From NCBI GenBank assembly GCA_002224055.1, contig AZLU01000068.1, positions 62,001 to 126,000 of the forward strand: a stretch of DNA of 64,000 nucleotides, written 5' to 3'. Shown piece by piece: positions 11,536 through 23,656 of the stretch. This DNA comes from Pezizomycotina sp. ARF18. Its lineage: Eukaryota > Ascomycota. The notes below the pieces were generated by a model that saw nothing but the letters and a program-made list of their open reading frames with translations, made no database searches and was not told the DNA's origin. A program made the position numbers and the translations under genes. The first letter of the stretch is position 1, and the number at the start of each line of letters is the position of its first letter.

Positions 11536-13006
11536 TCAAAAATCTTCCTCCGGTATATTCCTCATCGCTCGCTCCAGGACATCTACCGCCACGATAGATT
11601 TCCCTAAGTCCGACTTCAGCGACGACGACGCTTTCGAGTTCGCCAACGACTCCGAAAACTCGCTGCCCTTCAGCGACGGCGACCGCGACCGCTCCGTCCG
11701 CCGACTTCCCCCGATACTCAGGCTTCCACCAAACCCCGCCCTGCGTGCTCTGCTAATTATCGATCTGACGCCCGCCAGCCGCTCGATCGTCCTCGTCGCC
11801 TCTACGTTTAACTCGTTTACGGAGAGCACCTCATGATCGCGATTCTCTCGGTAACTGTTCCTCAAGACAAGAATAACAGCCGCAGTGTCGGAAGCGAGGA
11901 CGCTATAATCGCGAGGATGGGTTCTATGGTGTACAGGAAGAACAGGTTGGAGGCGTAGGGCGACCAATCCGGTGCTAGCTGATACCCTTGGATCAACGGT
12001 ATTCGAACGAAGGACGTTACGCAGACACTGAAACGAGGAAGGCAAAGCACGTCAGCACCATATTTTCGTGTCTAGTGGGCTTAAGAAAGGCTTGTCTATG
12101 GTACTTACGATGCACCAAGTACGAAGAGGGCGATGAGACCCATTTATCCCTGATGCTCAGATTTTCCATTCGGAGGACAATCGTGAGCGGCAGTAGCAGG
12201 ATAACAATATCGGTCGCAACGTTGTAAGACGATGAGGCTATTTCGCCGACGTTCGTATGCAGGCAATCGGTCCAGACGTTATCAAGGTCGTTCCAGAAGT
12301 CGACGGGGCTGCAGCCGAAGATCGAGTAGAAGATGAATACTAGGTGGCCGATAACTATGAAGCAGGCTTTTTGACCCCAGCGCTGCAGCTCAGCCCTCAC
12401 GACTCCAGGTCTCGGACGGAAAGACAAGAGAGATTTTGTGCTCACCAGTTAAGTAGCAAGCCCACCGGAATTTTCTCGAAGAGGTAAAGTACAAAGAAGC
12501 GTAAACAACGAGGAAGCTCATTTTAGTGAGTAGCATCGCCAGATTGTAGATCGTCATTAGGACCGTAGTGTACTTCAATATCGTGTGATTTTCTCGCTGG
12601 GAGACGTCGTAGAAGTGCTTGCCGGCGCCGCCTTCTGTCTGCACTTTACATATATCGCAAAATGAAAGTCACCGATTAGCTGGGTTGCAGGCTTGTAAAT
12701 TCGAAGAAATCATTTCTCACTTACCTATCCAATTCAACCCTTCTACGACGCACGTCAACGCCTAGCATTTGAATTTTCCCATGTTCCATTAGCTAAAGTA
12801 GGTCAATTCAAAATGAAATCTAGCCGAGTGTCGAGACTTACACTAGCGGCGAGCGTTAGCCAATCTTCAGGCCGCAACTTCCCGGTCAATAGGAATATCC
12901 TGGTATACACCCTCAGAGCGACCACGATAACCATGATAACCGCTAGCGCCATGGCAGCTCCGTGTCCGGCAGTACCTGTGGCCTTGTGGTCCAGACTGTT
13001 TCCCAC
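11536..13006 (-). CDS. Rhodopsin-domain integral membrane protein A (7-TM, fungal family)
   Basis: Five exons can be placed. Exon 1 is 13006-12842, ending before GTAAGT. Exon 2 is 12761-12725, a 37-nt exon between TAG and GTAAGTG. Exon 3 is 12643-12447, before GTGAGC. Exon 4 is 12382-12109, after CTGCAG and before GTAAGT. Exon 5 starts at 12027 after TTTCAG. Phases agree across introns 1-3. Hydrophobic helices include MALAVIMVIVVALRVYTR, ILKYTTVLMTIYNLAMLL, ACFIVIGHLVFIFYSIFG and YNVATDIVILLLPLTIVL, followed by VCVTSFVRIPLI and IEPILAIIASSLPTLRLLFL, the order seen in the Pezizomycotina rhodopsin-domain family. The Cys and Trp in CSPVDFWNDLDNVWTDCL are family-typical. The tail is hydrophilic and Ser/Arg-rich. 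Two frame breaks remain, at RDKW in exon 4 (one base short for the phase of intron 4) and after RLLFLS in exon 5. Its ligand is unknown; related genes are often annotated as Pth11-like or integral membrane protein. Confidence 0.75.
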
Positions 13007-14477
13007 GATTAAGAGAACTGTTAATAACGACTTTCGTTACTCATTCAAGAGAGAGAATACAAATCAGAACTCCATTACGAACCCAGCCATAATACTCGGA
13101 ACATCCGTCACATTCAGGCTCCCGAACGCGTTCGGTACAACCTTGCGAAGTTTCCAGTCAAGGCTAGCTGTCGGAAAAGGGTGTGGAACAATACTCGGTG
13201 AAACTCTGGTCGTGAAATTCAGGCACGTCGATATCCATCTGCCAGGCCAATATGCATATTGCGCCGATGCTGATGGCGCTCATCTGGGACGATAATATGC
13301 CCCTTCGAGGGGAGATTCGGGCGTTCTCCTATAGCGCTCGCGTTGAGGACCCGAGAAGGAAAACTTGAAAAAAAAAGACCAGGGGCACGAAAAGGTGGAG
13401 AGCCAAGGGGTGGGGATTATATATATTACCCTGAGAGAAATCCTCGTACGATTGCCCTGGTAAATGAATTAACGAGGGGCCGTTCGTATTTAAGCGAAAC
13501 GCCCTCCTCTTTTACCAGTAAATACTGTTCATCGTAGGGGGTATATTCAGTCTAGGGTATATGTCGTAGCTTCAATACACCTCGTATTCGAGGCGACGCT
13601 AAGATAGAGCCACCCGAAAAAAACTTGGATTAATTTGTTAAACTATTGTTTCGTTGGTAGGTTGATACATATCAGTGGTTCCCTGTCCCGAATGTAGAGT
13701 ATATACGAAGTTAGTGAAGGCAGATACATTTAACCCGAGTCATTCACAAATTCCGCTGATCAATATATGAAGGCGTTTTGGTATTTATTCCGCTATCAGT
13801 ATCATAAGATTCCTAAATCTTGCTCTGAAGTCAAATATATCATCGTCAGCTTCTTTTCCTAATAAATACTTATCATTGCGTCAGGGTGAACGTCTTATTG
13901 ACAAGATAACTATATGTATCAGCGCGGCCAGCTACCTAGGATTGGAGGAATGGTAGCCTGCTGCTCGTAAGAATAACCCAAAGGTCTTCCTGCATTTCTG
14001 ATTCTATCGGAAATCATACATGAAAAATAAGAAGACGAAACAGTCTTCCTTAATCCGCGAGTATGGAGTCTTCCCTGGAACATTCAGGATCCCTAATTGT
14101 AGTTAGTAGCTCTCCGTAGAATTCCTGAAATGGCTGGATGACTCCATGGAGTACGTAGTTACTGTTAACCCAATCCATTTGATAGTGATTTACTTCTGTG
14201 AGATTGAAAACGCTACTGGAAAAGATCATGGTGCATCTAATGTCTATTTATCATCCCATAATAACAAGTTTCCTGTACAGCAGGAGAGATGGCCTTTTAT
14301 GTACTACCAAACATCTCCCCAAACTGCGGGCACCCTCATATTCTCAAGTAACGATTGATCTCTAGATATCCTATATACAATTGGACTATTACTGAAACGT
14401 CATTCTTACATTATATCTCTTCATTATTGTCAAAATACTGAGCGTACACTATAAAGCGCAATCATCTCAAACTATCA
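13007..14477. other. Intergenic region
   Basis: No coding support. A tract of AAAAAAAGA type at about 13370 and many short AT-rich segments. Minor open frames (13343-13537, 14146-14358) lack any motif. Confidence 0.4.
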
Positions 14478-15996
14478 ATGCCGTCAGAGGCTAAGTCGAA
14501 GGCGTCTCTCGTAAATATTCCTCTGGAATTCCTTTATACAATTTTCGACTAGGAGGAGATTAGTTTTCCATCTATATTATAGCTGCTACCTTCTTTGATT
14601 ATGAGGGACCATCTCGTAATGATACCTCTATGCATTTCTGTTGAACCGAGCGGGACATCTTATAATGATATCCCTATATATACGAGTGGGCGTATAGCTA
14701 ATGGTATTTACTTTCCTTAATTCGCAGGTGGGCAAGAAGCATGCCAAGAACCTGACGATACGTTGCTCCCGAACCTATTCTCAGAAGTAACGATCAACTT
14801 CAGCAACGTCCTGGCAGAACCTCACCGTGAGAACGAAACCGCTGCGGACGCAGACCTCGACAAGACAGCTCTACCGCCGCAGCAGACCGTGAAGGAGCGC
14901 TTTCGCGCGTTGGACCAGAAACTTTACAGCACCGGCTTCATCCACGCTGTCCGCGTCCTCAAGCTCAACATCCCCGATCCCCGTAACCTCGATTTCTTCG
15001 TTTTCCGCATCGCCGACTCCCCGTACGATGCGACCACTTTCAAGGCCGCCTTTCCGCGGCTGGAACGCTTGATGGGGAAAGTCGAGTATAGGACCGGATT
15101 CGAGTTCCTCACTCCGCTGATGGAATCCCTCTGCGCCGCTGCTGTCCCTGGAGTCAAACTTGAGATGGATATTCGCGCTGGGCGCTTCACCACTCATTTT
15201 TCGACGCCACGAAGATTCCTAGAAGACTAGCTGGGAACTATATGGTGATTGGAGGTATCCAGCTCCACAGCATCCGTACGAAAGTCGCAGACGGTAGCTT
15301 GACGAATTACCTTTGCGACCCGTCCGCCTCAAAACTCATCGTCACCATGGACCTCCGCATCAACTTTAATGAACACTGCTGCCGCATCGACCTCGAAGCG
15401 ACCGAGAAGGCCCCGTGGACGAGTGTTCTCCCTAACGTCAAGCAAGCGCTGCGAAACCTTTTCGGCTTCTCCAACGTCGAGTACCTCATCCAACCTCCCC
15501 GCGTCCGATTCAACAGCAGCAACCGCGAGTGGATTAACCGCAGCAACATGGACTTCAAAGACACCAAGGAGGACGGATTATTCCTGGAACTGCCGTACAG
15601 GAACCTCGAGCTACAGCGGAACTTCACGGGCATCGAGAGCCTCGCCGCGTGTCGACGTGGACCTAGATTGCTCAGTACTGCGCCGTGTGCTTGCTTTTCT
15701 CCTAGGCGCAATTGGGGACGCGAAGCAAGTCACGCTCACCCTCCGTCTCCCAAAGATCCCTAACCGCAGGGCTGTAGTTGAGATGTCTACCAGGGCTGCG
15801 AAAGAGAGGATTCAGCCGCCACGTCCGCGGGTGGAGCACGGTTATCGAGGACGGCGGAGAGTCAGGTTTCAAGCCTGGAATATTCCTCACCATGGTCGTC
15901 TTTTTCAAAGAGTGTAAGGGCGGTCAACCGGCAGGCGCGGTGAGGTGCGTCAGCCAGGGCAAGGGGTTGTTTCCCGTTGCTGAAGTTGGGTGTTAA
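14478..15996 (+). pseudogene. F-box/LRR-like family, copy 5
   Basis: The ATG at 14478 opens KASLVNIPLEFLYTIFD, the family's first exon, but it meets a TAG at 14553. A probable intron ends at CGCAG (14727). The second exon then gives KKHAKNLTI and, in the next frame from 14763, LLPNLFSEVTINFSN, the LFxxV part of the F-box. A basic and acidic linker and an open 155-codon tail follow (QTVKERFRALDQKL, AVRVLKLNIPDPRN). A 173-codon frame from 15242 contains DGLFLELPYRNLELQRN, and a C-terminal VIEDGGESGFKPGIFLTMVV ends at 15996. Frame changes lie near 14760, 15230, 15640 and 15800. Copy 6, on the opposite strand 1.4 kb away, matches it along the whole length, so the two are a recent convergent pair. 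Confidence 0.65.
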
Positions 15997-16499
15997 AGGG
16001 AAAAGGAAAAGAAATAAAAATACGATATTACGATATGGTAAGGAAGAGTTGATGAGAGACTGCTTCATTGACATATATTATAGCAAGGGGAGGAGAAACA
16101 GGAATAAGGAACAGAATACAAGTGGAAAAAGCATTGATCAATTAGATATCCTACAAACAGTTTTTTAAGTTGCTGTTCCCCTTCATATTTCTTTCATATT
16201 GTTTTTCCTTACTCTCTCTTGTAACCTGAGAGTTCTCGATCTTGTTTCTCAGAGTGTACTAGCGATACAAATAGTCCTTGGTAAACGGCCCTAGCGGGGC
16301 AGAAGTAAACTAAGCATGCCTTGTATCAGCCATAGTCCCCAATCGAAGCTCGTTGGAAACTAAAACCGCTTGGTATATTTATCTTTCACCTCTGAAAATT
16401 CCTACCGGCTTTTATTTCATATTTTCGGAACGCACTCAGCACTTGCATAAAGATACGTGTTTGTCCTCTTGTAATAGCTTCTTGCTAGAGCTGGACGTC
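15997..16499. other. Spacer downstream of F-box-like copy 5
   Basis: AT-rich; nothing recognised. Confidence 0.35.
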
Positions 16500-17160
16500 T
16501 TCCTTGGTGCTGGGTTGTCCTTATTCTAACGATAATTTTTGCTACTCCAGCACACTCACTGCCAAACATGTTCTGCCCATTTCATTTCTGTCTCTGCTCA
16601 CGATTGCTATGGCTATGCAATTGACGGCGGGCGTTGACGCGCAAACAATACCCGGCAACCGGCTTGTCTTATTGCTCAGACACGAACCCTTACGGGATAC
16701 AAACTGCTTTTAGAATGGAAAAGCCTCCCCCTCCCCTTCCCAAAATTACTCTGTTGAGACCAATTGTCCACAGGGGCGACAACTGGAACCCCGGCCCCTT
16801 CATACAGTAGCAATCCACGCCGAACTCCTCTGCCAGGAATTCATCGACCGTCGCGACGTCGGCAATGCGACCCTGCACCTGGAGACAGACCATTGCACCC
16901 CCTCGAGCTGCTGGAAAAAAGGACCCTGTGTCGATGGCGGATCGTAGGCCTTGTCCTGCCGATATAATGCCGGCGATAGGTATCTGGTGTCCATGCCGCC
17001 GTACCAGCTCTCACGGTACGCGAAACAGAAGTTCTCGTTCGGGTGGTGGATATCGATACCGGAGGCGGAGGAGGAGGGAGGGTACGGACCGGTGATGTAT
17101 TGTATGAATGGGACTGTGGATGCGGCGAGTTTGGCGGAGATGAAGGAGGAGGATAATGGA
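16500..17160 (+). pseudogene. Possible secreted Cys-containing protein, interrupted
   Basis: A hydrophobic leader, LPISFLSLLTIAMAM then QLTAGVDA, is encoded at about 16573-16640 and looks like a signal peptide. The next frame reads QYPATGLSYCSDTNPYG, and another reads FIDRRDVGNATLHL, HCTPSSCWKKGPCVDGG and, further on, FSFGWWISIPEAEEEGG. Cysteines and an N-glycosylation motif (NAT) fit an extracellular protein. I do not recognise the family. At least three frame changes or unmodelled introns separate the pieces. It sits between the convergent F-box-like copies 5 and 6. It could also be chance open sequence, since only the leader is convincing. Confidence 0.3.
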
Positions 17161-17353
17161 AGGGAGAATTATATGTTGCGACGAGAAAGCAGACGGACGA
17201 GGGTACCTATAGAGGGGTGGCGGCTGTTGATGAATAAAACACGCACGAATGATAATGTTTCCCCGACGAGGATTGAGCTCAGGATGAAGAATCGCGATCA
17301 AACGCTGAAATGAAGATATAACAGATCTGCTTACTATTAGAAATGAAAAACAT

Positions 17354-19536
17354 TTAAGAAATAATGAGCGGTAATACGATTATACAGGTGATATCTTTTT
17401 GCGTATTTTCTTTATACCCTTTACAATCTCGCTTTCTTCGTCCTTTTCCTTTTCGAAATTCTGATTTGACTGTTAAAAAACACAAAATATATCGCTGTCC
17501 GGAGTCGTGAACGGAATTACGTTTCGCAGAAAATCCGATCCACCATATTGAAGCCAGTGGATTAAATCCAAATAGGGGTTTTTTCGTCCTTTTAATTCGT
17601 TTCTCCACATACTTTTTTCGCTTATTTTTAAACATCGGCATCGATAACCAAGGGGCGAAACTGTTGTCGCTGGTGACAAACCCGACGGTGTCCACTGGTT
17701 TGCCCTTGTTGCAGCCCTTGAAGAAATATTGATCGTAATGTAGATACAGAGTTAAGCCCTTCAAGCTCCCATCCTTGATCCATTTAGCCCACGACTTCAG
17801 GTGGTACCTGATCCCCCTCTTTGCAGCGTTGAGCGACCTGGTGATGGCAGGTTTACGGTTGGGAATAGTTGGAAGACAAATCGTAAGCGTGACGCTCCTC
17901 GCCTTTTCAGCGCCGACGAGGAACGACATGACGCGGTGGAGAGTTTCGCAGTCCGCTTCGACGTCAACACACGCCTGACATCCGAGAAGTGCGTTGGAGC
18001 TCGTCGTTCCTGTAGGGGAGTTCCAAGAATAGGCCTTCGTCGGTAAAGTCGTTGTAACCCCCGGCGGCGTAGTTGATCCAGCTCCTGTTCTCTTTGTAAA
18101 CGCCGTACGCCGCGGAACCGAGTACGCGAGGCTGGAGTAGATCGAAAGATCGCGCAGAGTCGCTTTGACATTCGGGATGACCTCGTGCCACAGCGACTTC
18201 TCCGTCTTCTCCATGTCGATGCGGCAGATGCCGTTGACGGCCCCTATGCTGATGTCGATCTGGTGATATTTGACCCGGACGGACCGCGGAGGTAGTTAAT
18301 TAGGCTGCTTCGACCATTTTGGTAGTGACGGTCTGCAGCTTTATGTCCGCCGAGTCCAAGTAATCCCAGACCGTCTGCTGCGGAGGACCTTCGTCCTGCC
18401 AGTAGCCCGCCGCGCGGGAGGGGAAATGTGGCTGACGGAAAGGTGCTTGAGGCCCGCGAGCTTTCGATCCTCGACATGTTGTTGTTGTTGTTGCGGGCGA
18501 TGGACTCGATGTGCAGGCTTTCGAGCTTCGAGCCGCCGCCGTCCAAAAAGAAGAATATCCGCTCGACGGTGCTGGCGAAGCCGTAAGTGTAGTCACGGAG
18601 TTGATCGACAGGTGCTTGATCCCGGCGACCTTTGATTGCCGAGGAGACAGCCCCCGGGGAGCCGCTCCTGATGCCGCCGAAGAATTTGAGGACGTCGACG
18701 TTGCTGACGGCGTCGAAGCAGGCGCGGTGGAATGTCGCCGCGTGCATTACTAGTTCGAGCTTGACTCCGGAACCGAAGCGGAGCAGAGCGTCTTAATGAC
18801 TGGTGACGAATTCGATGCCGGTGCCGTAGTTAACGAAGATCTTGATGTGCTTGAGATTCGGAAAGAAGGATTTGAAGGCTCGGCGTTGTACTTCGCGTAG
18901 ACGATCTTGAAGGCGTAGAAGTTGATGACGCTGACTTCGGGGATGCGGACCTTGAGCGGCGGACAGCGTTGGGGAACTCGGGCCGTAGGTGCCTTCTTAG
19001 CGCCTTGAAGCGGTCCTTGATGGTGTTCGTCTGCTGCTGTGGCTTGACAGTAGTATCCTCTTTTGACGTCTTCGGGTCCGTCCTTGGCTTCTTCGGGTTC
19101 GTCCTTGGCTTCTTCGAGATCCGTTTTCCTTCATCATCCTCAGTCGCAGCGGTCCTCTTCAAGCCTTGCCGTTGCCATCCGAATTCCCCCTAACGAAATC
19201 GATCGAAAGCTCCGCCAACGCCTTCGACAGGAAGACTGCTGCGAGCGGTTTGCAGGTGAGCCTCAGGTTCTTGATGTCCTTCTTGTGAATCTAGGATGAA
19301 ATTCAAAGGTCATGCGGTGCAAAGGCTTCATGGAGCAAACGGGAACAGTATCATACATGGTCGACGACGGAGAAGAAGGAAGGAAGGAAGGGAACAACGA
19401 TATCTTCTTCGACAATTCCGTAGAGCACTTCCAGCGGGATGTCGAGAAGCGAAGTAGGGGTAGCTTTGCGTCATCCGGCCTTCGTTGACTTTTCAGACGT
19501 GGACTTTCCAGGGGCACTGGTACCTTTGGGTGCCAT
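17354..19536 (-). pseudogene. F-box/LRR-like family, copy 6
   Basis: The minus-strand ATG at 19536 begins MAPKGTSAPGKSTSEKSTKA. After a frame change at about 19470 the F-box first exon reads SLLDIPLEVLYGIVEEDI. An intron of about 115 bases, ending in TTCACAAG, leads to KDIKNLRLTCKPLAAVFL. Downstream come a Lys/Pro-rich low-complexity linker (about 19140-19050), then TIKDRFKALRRHLRPEFPNA, DEGLFLELPYRNDELQR, VMSFLVGAEKARSVTLTICL and IKDGSLKGLTLYLHYDQYFF. The final 286-codon frame (18214-17354) is the longest intact piece. The order of blocks equals copy 5. It has several frame changes between 19170 and 18000. The C-terminal extension after KTRKKYVEKRIKR-like basic residues is absent from copy 5 and may not be part of the original protein. 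Confidence 0.65.
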
Positions 19537-22500
19537 TGATGGCTAGATATTTAAGGTGTGATTGAGGTTGTTGTTGTCAGTTGTTCGTTGATGTTTGGTT
19601 CCGGATATCTGAAAGATTTTTAGCAATGAATATTTTCAGTTGACCTATTATTTACTTGATGGATTTTTACTTATTTCTTTTATTTAATTTTATTTTTTTT
19701 ACCCTTTTCTCACGATAATAATAGTGATTTTTCTGCATACCTCGAAGCAAAACTTGAAACACTACTTAGCTTCGCAGATCTACTAGGATATTGAGAAGAG
19801 TGCTATGTGTCCAATGTCATGTGCATGAGTATCATGAAGATTTACGCTGCTTGTTCTGAGGATCTAATGATCCGAGGAACTCCATGGATACGGAGATCTC
19901 ACCGCACAGAGTTCAGGTAGCATCAGACCGTCTGTTCTGATTATAAATACTAGGGACCTACCATCGTATCCTGCCTCTAATTAATATTGTATTAGTTACC
20001 GGTGTATAGTCCAGTGAGTTGACCATCGTTGAGTGCATGCATCGGCCATCACAACCTTTCGTAACGAGCGCAACCACTATAACCAATTCAAAGCACATTG
20101 AATCTTAGCGCTTAGCAGACTGGATTGGAGCTTCACCTAAGTACGCCAGCGACTCTCAAATTCACTATATAGCCATGCGCTTGTGCGAAATGTTCTACCA
20201 CGCGCGTTGGGGGCTTCCATACTGGCTCCTCTGAATGTTGAGCATTCGCCGTCCTGCATTGAATCTGTATCTTCTTTAGTCTCTAGCTACCAATGCGATG
20301 CTATAAATATGTCTATGAAAAACATAACAAAGTCTTCTCTGATCTTGAGAGAATAGGTGTGATCCTACAGAAGTTACATCCAATTTTGAAAACGATACCT
20401 CAAAGGTTAACAGCAGATAGCCAGAGTCTGTTCCTTGATATAACTTCATCGTCCGTTCATGATGGGGTTCTGGTCCATTGAGTCGTGGGAGACATTTTGA
20501 TGGTCAGGAAGCCTGAGACCTATCATGAAACTCGACGTATCCCTCCCTCGATACTATCGTCGGCCCAATCTCTGAACTCCTCGTAATCTAACCTTGAGCT
20601 CTTCTATGCTTTACGCAATATTGCCATCTATTAGCCCGTTTGAATCAAGTTCGGCGTGAGCTTGCTCGCCAGATTTGCTTCCGCAAAAATTACAATACGT
20701 CTCCAACTTGAACACCTCCTTTCTCCCGTTGCAATCGAAACAAGTGGAGATGCTCTCCAGTTCCGTGCTCAGCAAAGCTTTTACTTTGTCCGATTCATTC
20801 GATATGCAACAGCCTAGTCAAAGTTCGTTCGAAACATGCCCTCTAAGTGATTCTACAAGACATGAATGGAAATTCAGGATGATAAGTTCCAGAATATTCG
20901 TACAAAAGTTCTCTCTTCTTGCAGGACCAGTTTTAGAAATCCTAGGGATTAGAGAGTAGACTGATAACCCGAGACTTGCCTTAGAATATTCGATCGGTTC
21001 ACCTGTCAGTGGAAACTTGGCCGTGTTTTCCGTTTTAATGTCGGCTCCGCCAGAAGATTAGTTTTCTCGGCAAACTCTACATTATCATTGAATAATGGCG
21101 ACATTATGCATAAAAAAGTAGTCTACAGGAGATGACAGATCTCCAGGGCCTCTGAAAGTATCTGCCTGTTGATGAACCATCACTTAGTCTAAACCAGCTA
21201 TAGTAGAAGCTCGGACTGGGTGTAGTGAGTATCGCTATCTCATTCCTACCTCCCTCCCCCACCTGTTGGATTTGTCCCTAGAGATTCATCAACTACACAG
21301 CATCGAAGGATACGAATGGTATACTTGGTAGTTAGGAAAATTTTACGAGTTTGATTTTACTATATCAATTGCTCTTTGAATCTTTCTCAAACTAGATATA
21401 TATAAACGCTAAACAGAGTTTAGCTGTCGTATAGCCTGTTGCTGTCAAAGAACTTTGATTTCTCGAGCAGCTCTAGGAGAGGTGATGTGATGTAATGGTA
21501 TATCGAGCAAAATAGCGAGAAAGAGTACAAGATATCTAAAGAATTTAATCGTATAACTACAAATAGAACCGCGAAATAAAAGCTTTACTACAATCGGCTA
21601 CCCGTAATTCACAGTATGCCCTTCCAATCGTCACACGCTAGGGATATCGTCAGTTTACCCCACGGGATTTTGCTGTGGATGTGAACGTCAAGCGATCCGG
21701 TCGTTTCGTCATCTATGTAGTGACGCCAGAGGAGCATGATTGGAGCAGGCTATTGACTAGAGACGTTAGCGGTTACCGACGTAATGAGAATACACCCTTT
21801 TCCTGAGTACATTCCAAGATCCCGTAGCCTTTTAGGATAAAAGTTCTCCTTCCCTGTTATTATTTGTGATTTAATACTTTGGTACGGGGGCTTCCTCGTG
21901 AGATCTATTTAAGTTGATTTACAATCTGATCCTCGGTCACTGGCAAATCCCAGTGCGAGAATACTGGCGACAAAGCGACGGAAAAGGTTTCTTCGTTTAG
22001 TCGCTGTCGATCGCTATACATGCATCATGGATAGGTACAGTCGGTCGTTTAATAATTCACACCGGAGGATATGTGTAGCAGTCCCCCTTCGGCCTAGATC
22101 TCTCGCGGATCTTTTTGCGTCTCACAGGATGTAGTACCTCAAGGCTCGCTGATTACTCTTTAACAGCAGTTTCTCTTCTAATCGTCCGTAAACCCGTTTC
22201 CTTTCACTTTAAGATTGTCAACGGTTTCTTTCATGTGATCAGGCGGAGTCGACCTCAAAAATTCATGGCGCCCGACCGGGATTTCCCGTTGTACGTACCA
22301 ATATAACGCTGTATTATACTCGAATCTACGAATGTATGTTTTGAGAACTGCCTCAGGCGCGTAGTATAGTTCGTGATTGGGTCTGCGAGGTATCGTGCGC
22401 AATAAGACCCGAACCTAAGGCGGCATACTCCGTGAACTCACCAGTGTATACTATTCCGCCGATATCACCAGGCACTTTTCCCCCTATAGATCTGGTCTTA

Positions 22501-23625
22501 CGTAAAGAAATGGAAATAGACAAAAGGAGAGTTTCTATAGACCACAGTTCATAACGAGCGCCGTCGAACACATAATTCTCCGCGTCACAGTTTACAAATC
22601 GTAAGGCAAATCCGTATATTAACTTAAGCCTCGGGTTTCAGCATCTCGTGCTCAGCCCAGCGCGTGATCCTTGCAAATACTAGCGGAGGGTATAGATAAT
22701 CCGAGATTGCTAAGCGCCTATAGGAGATCGTAATCCCGGAAGATATTTATCAATCCGTTTCCTGATGTGGAAATGGAATTCAGGAGTAATAAAGGCGAGC
22801 AAAAAGGCGTTCTTCCAGCGTCCGTGAGTCGGAAGGTTTGTCAACAAATGGTTACACATCTCTACCCTCCATCTGGGGCCGTCGTAGAGGCGAAACGGTT
22901 TCCCACCGTTTGCGTTGTCACAAGTCTGGAACCTAACGAGGATCGTAGATAGAGACCGTACGCGTTATACCTGACCGCCTATGAGGGGTTTGAAGGAATC
23001 CTCGAGGATATAGAGGATTCTGTTTCTGGTTTTGATCCTTTTCACCAACCGCGATGTGTTTTGAGAGGAAGCAGGGAAATGCTATCCTCTCAGCCTCCAT
23101 CGGCCTCTAGGTATAATCAAAGCTCGCGCGACAATCTTTAAAAAACGGAGGGATAGCCATCGGCGCACACATTTTCACCCGACAAAACATCTATTTAAAA
23201 ATAAAATGATACACTTATAAAATATACGTATCGGTGTGATTGATCTTCAAAGGCTTAATATTTCTCATTTGTGCATCTCCCTGGACGGACTCACTTTCCT
23301 TCAAGTCTGTCCTTTTGCAATTTGAGCGAATCCTCCACTGGTGAGTCGTGACTGGGGCGGATACACTTTTGTAATAAAGAGTCCTTTTAAGCGAAAGGTA
23401 ATTCAGACCTTCTCCGTCGCTCCGACGGATAATTCAGTGATAACACAGTACCCTGTCTGTCCGGTAATTCCGTGTCTCTAAACAGAGACCTGTAAACGTA
23501 CATCACTCAGCGAGCGACATTCTCCAAAGCCACTCGTAAAATATCTATTTATAAATCTTTTATCTAACGAAAAACACAATAACCATGAAATGACATGCTG
23601 TATATGAAGTCCGAATGCCGGCGTT

Positions 23626-23656
<31 letters not shown>

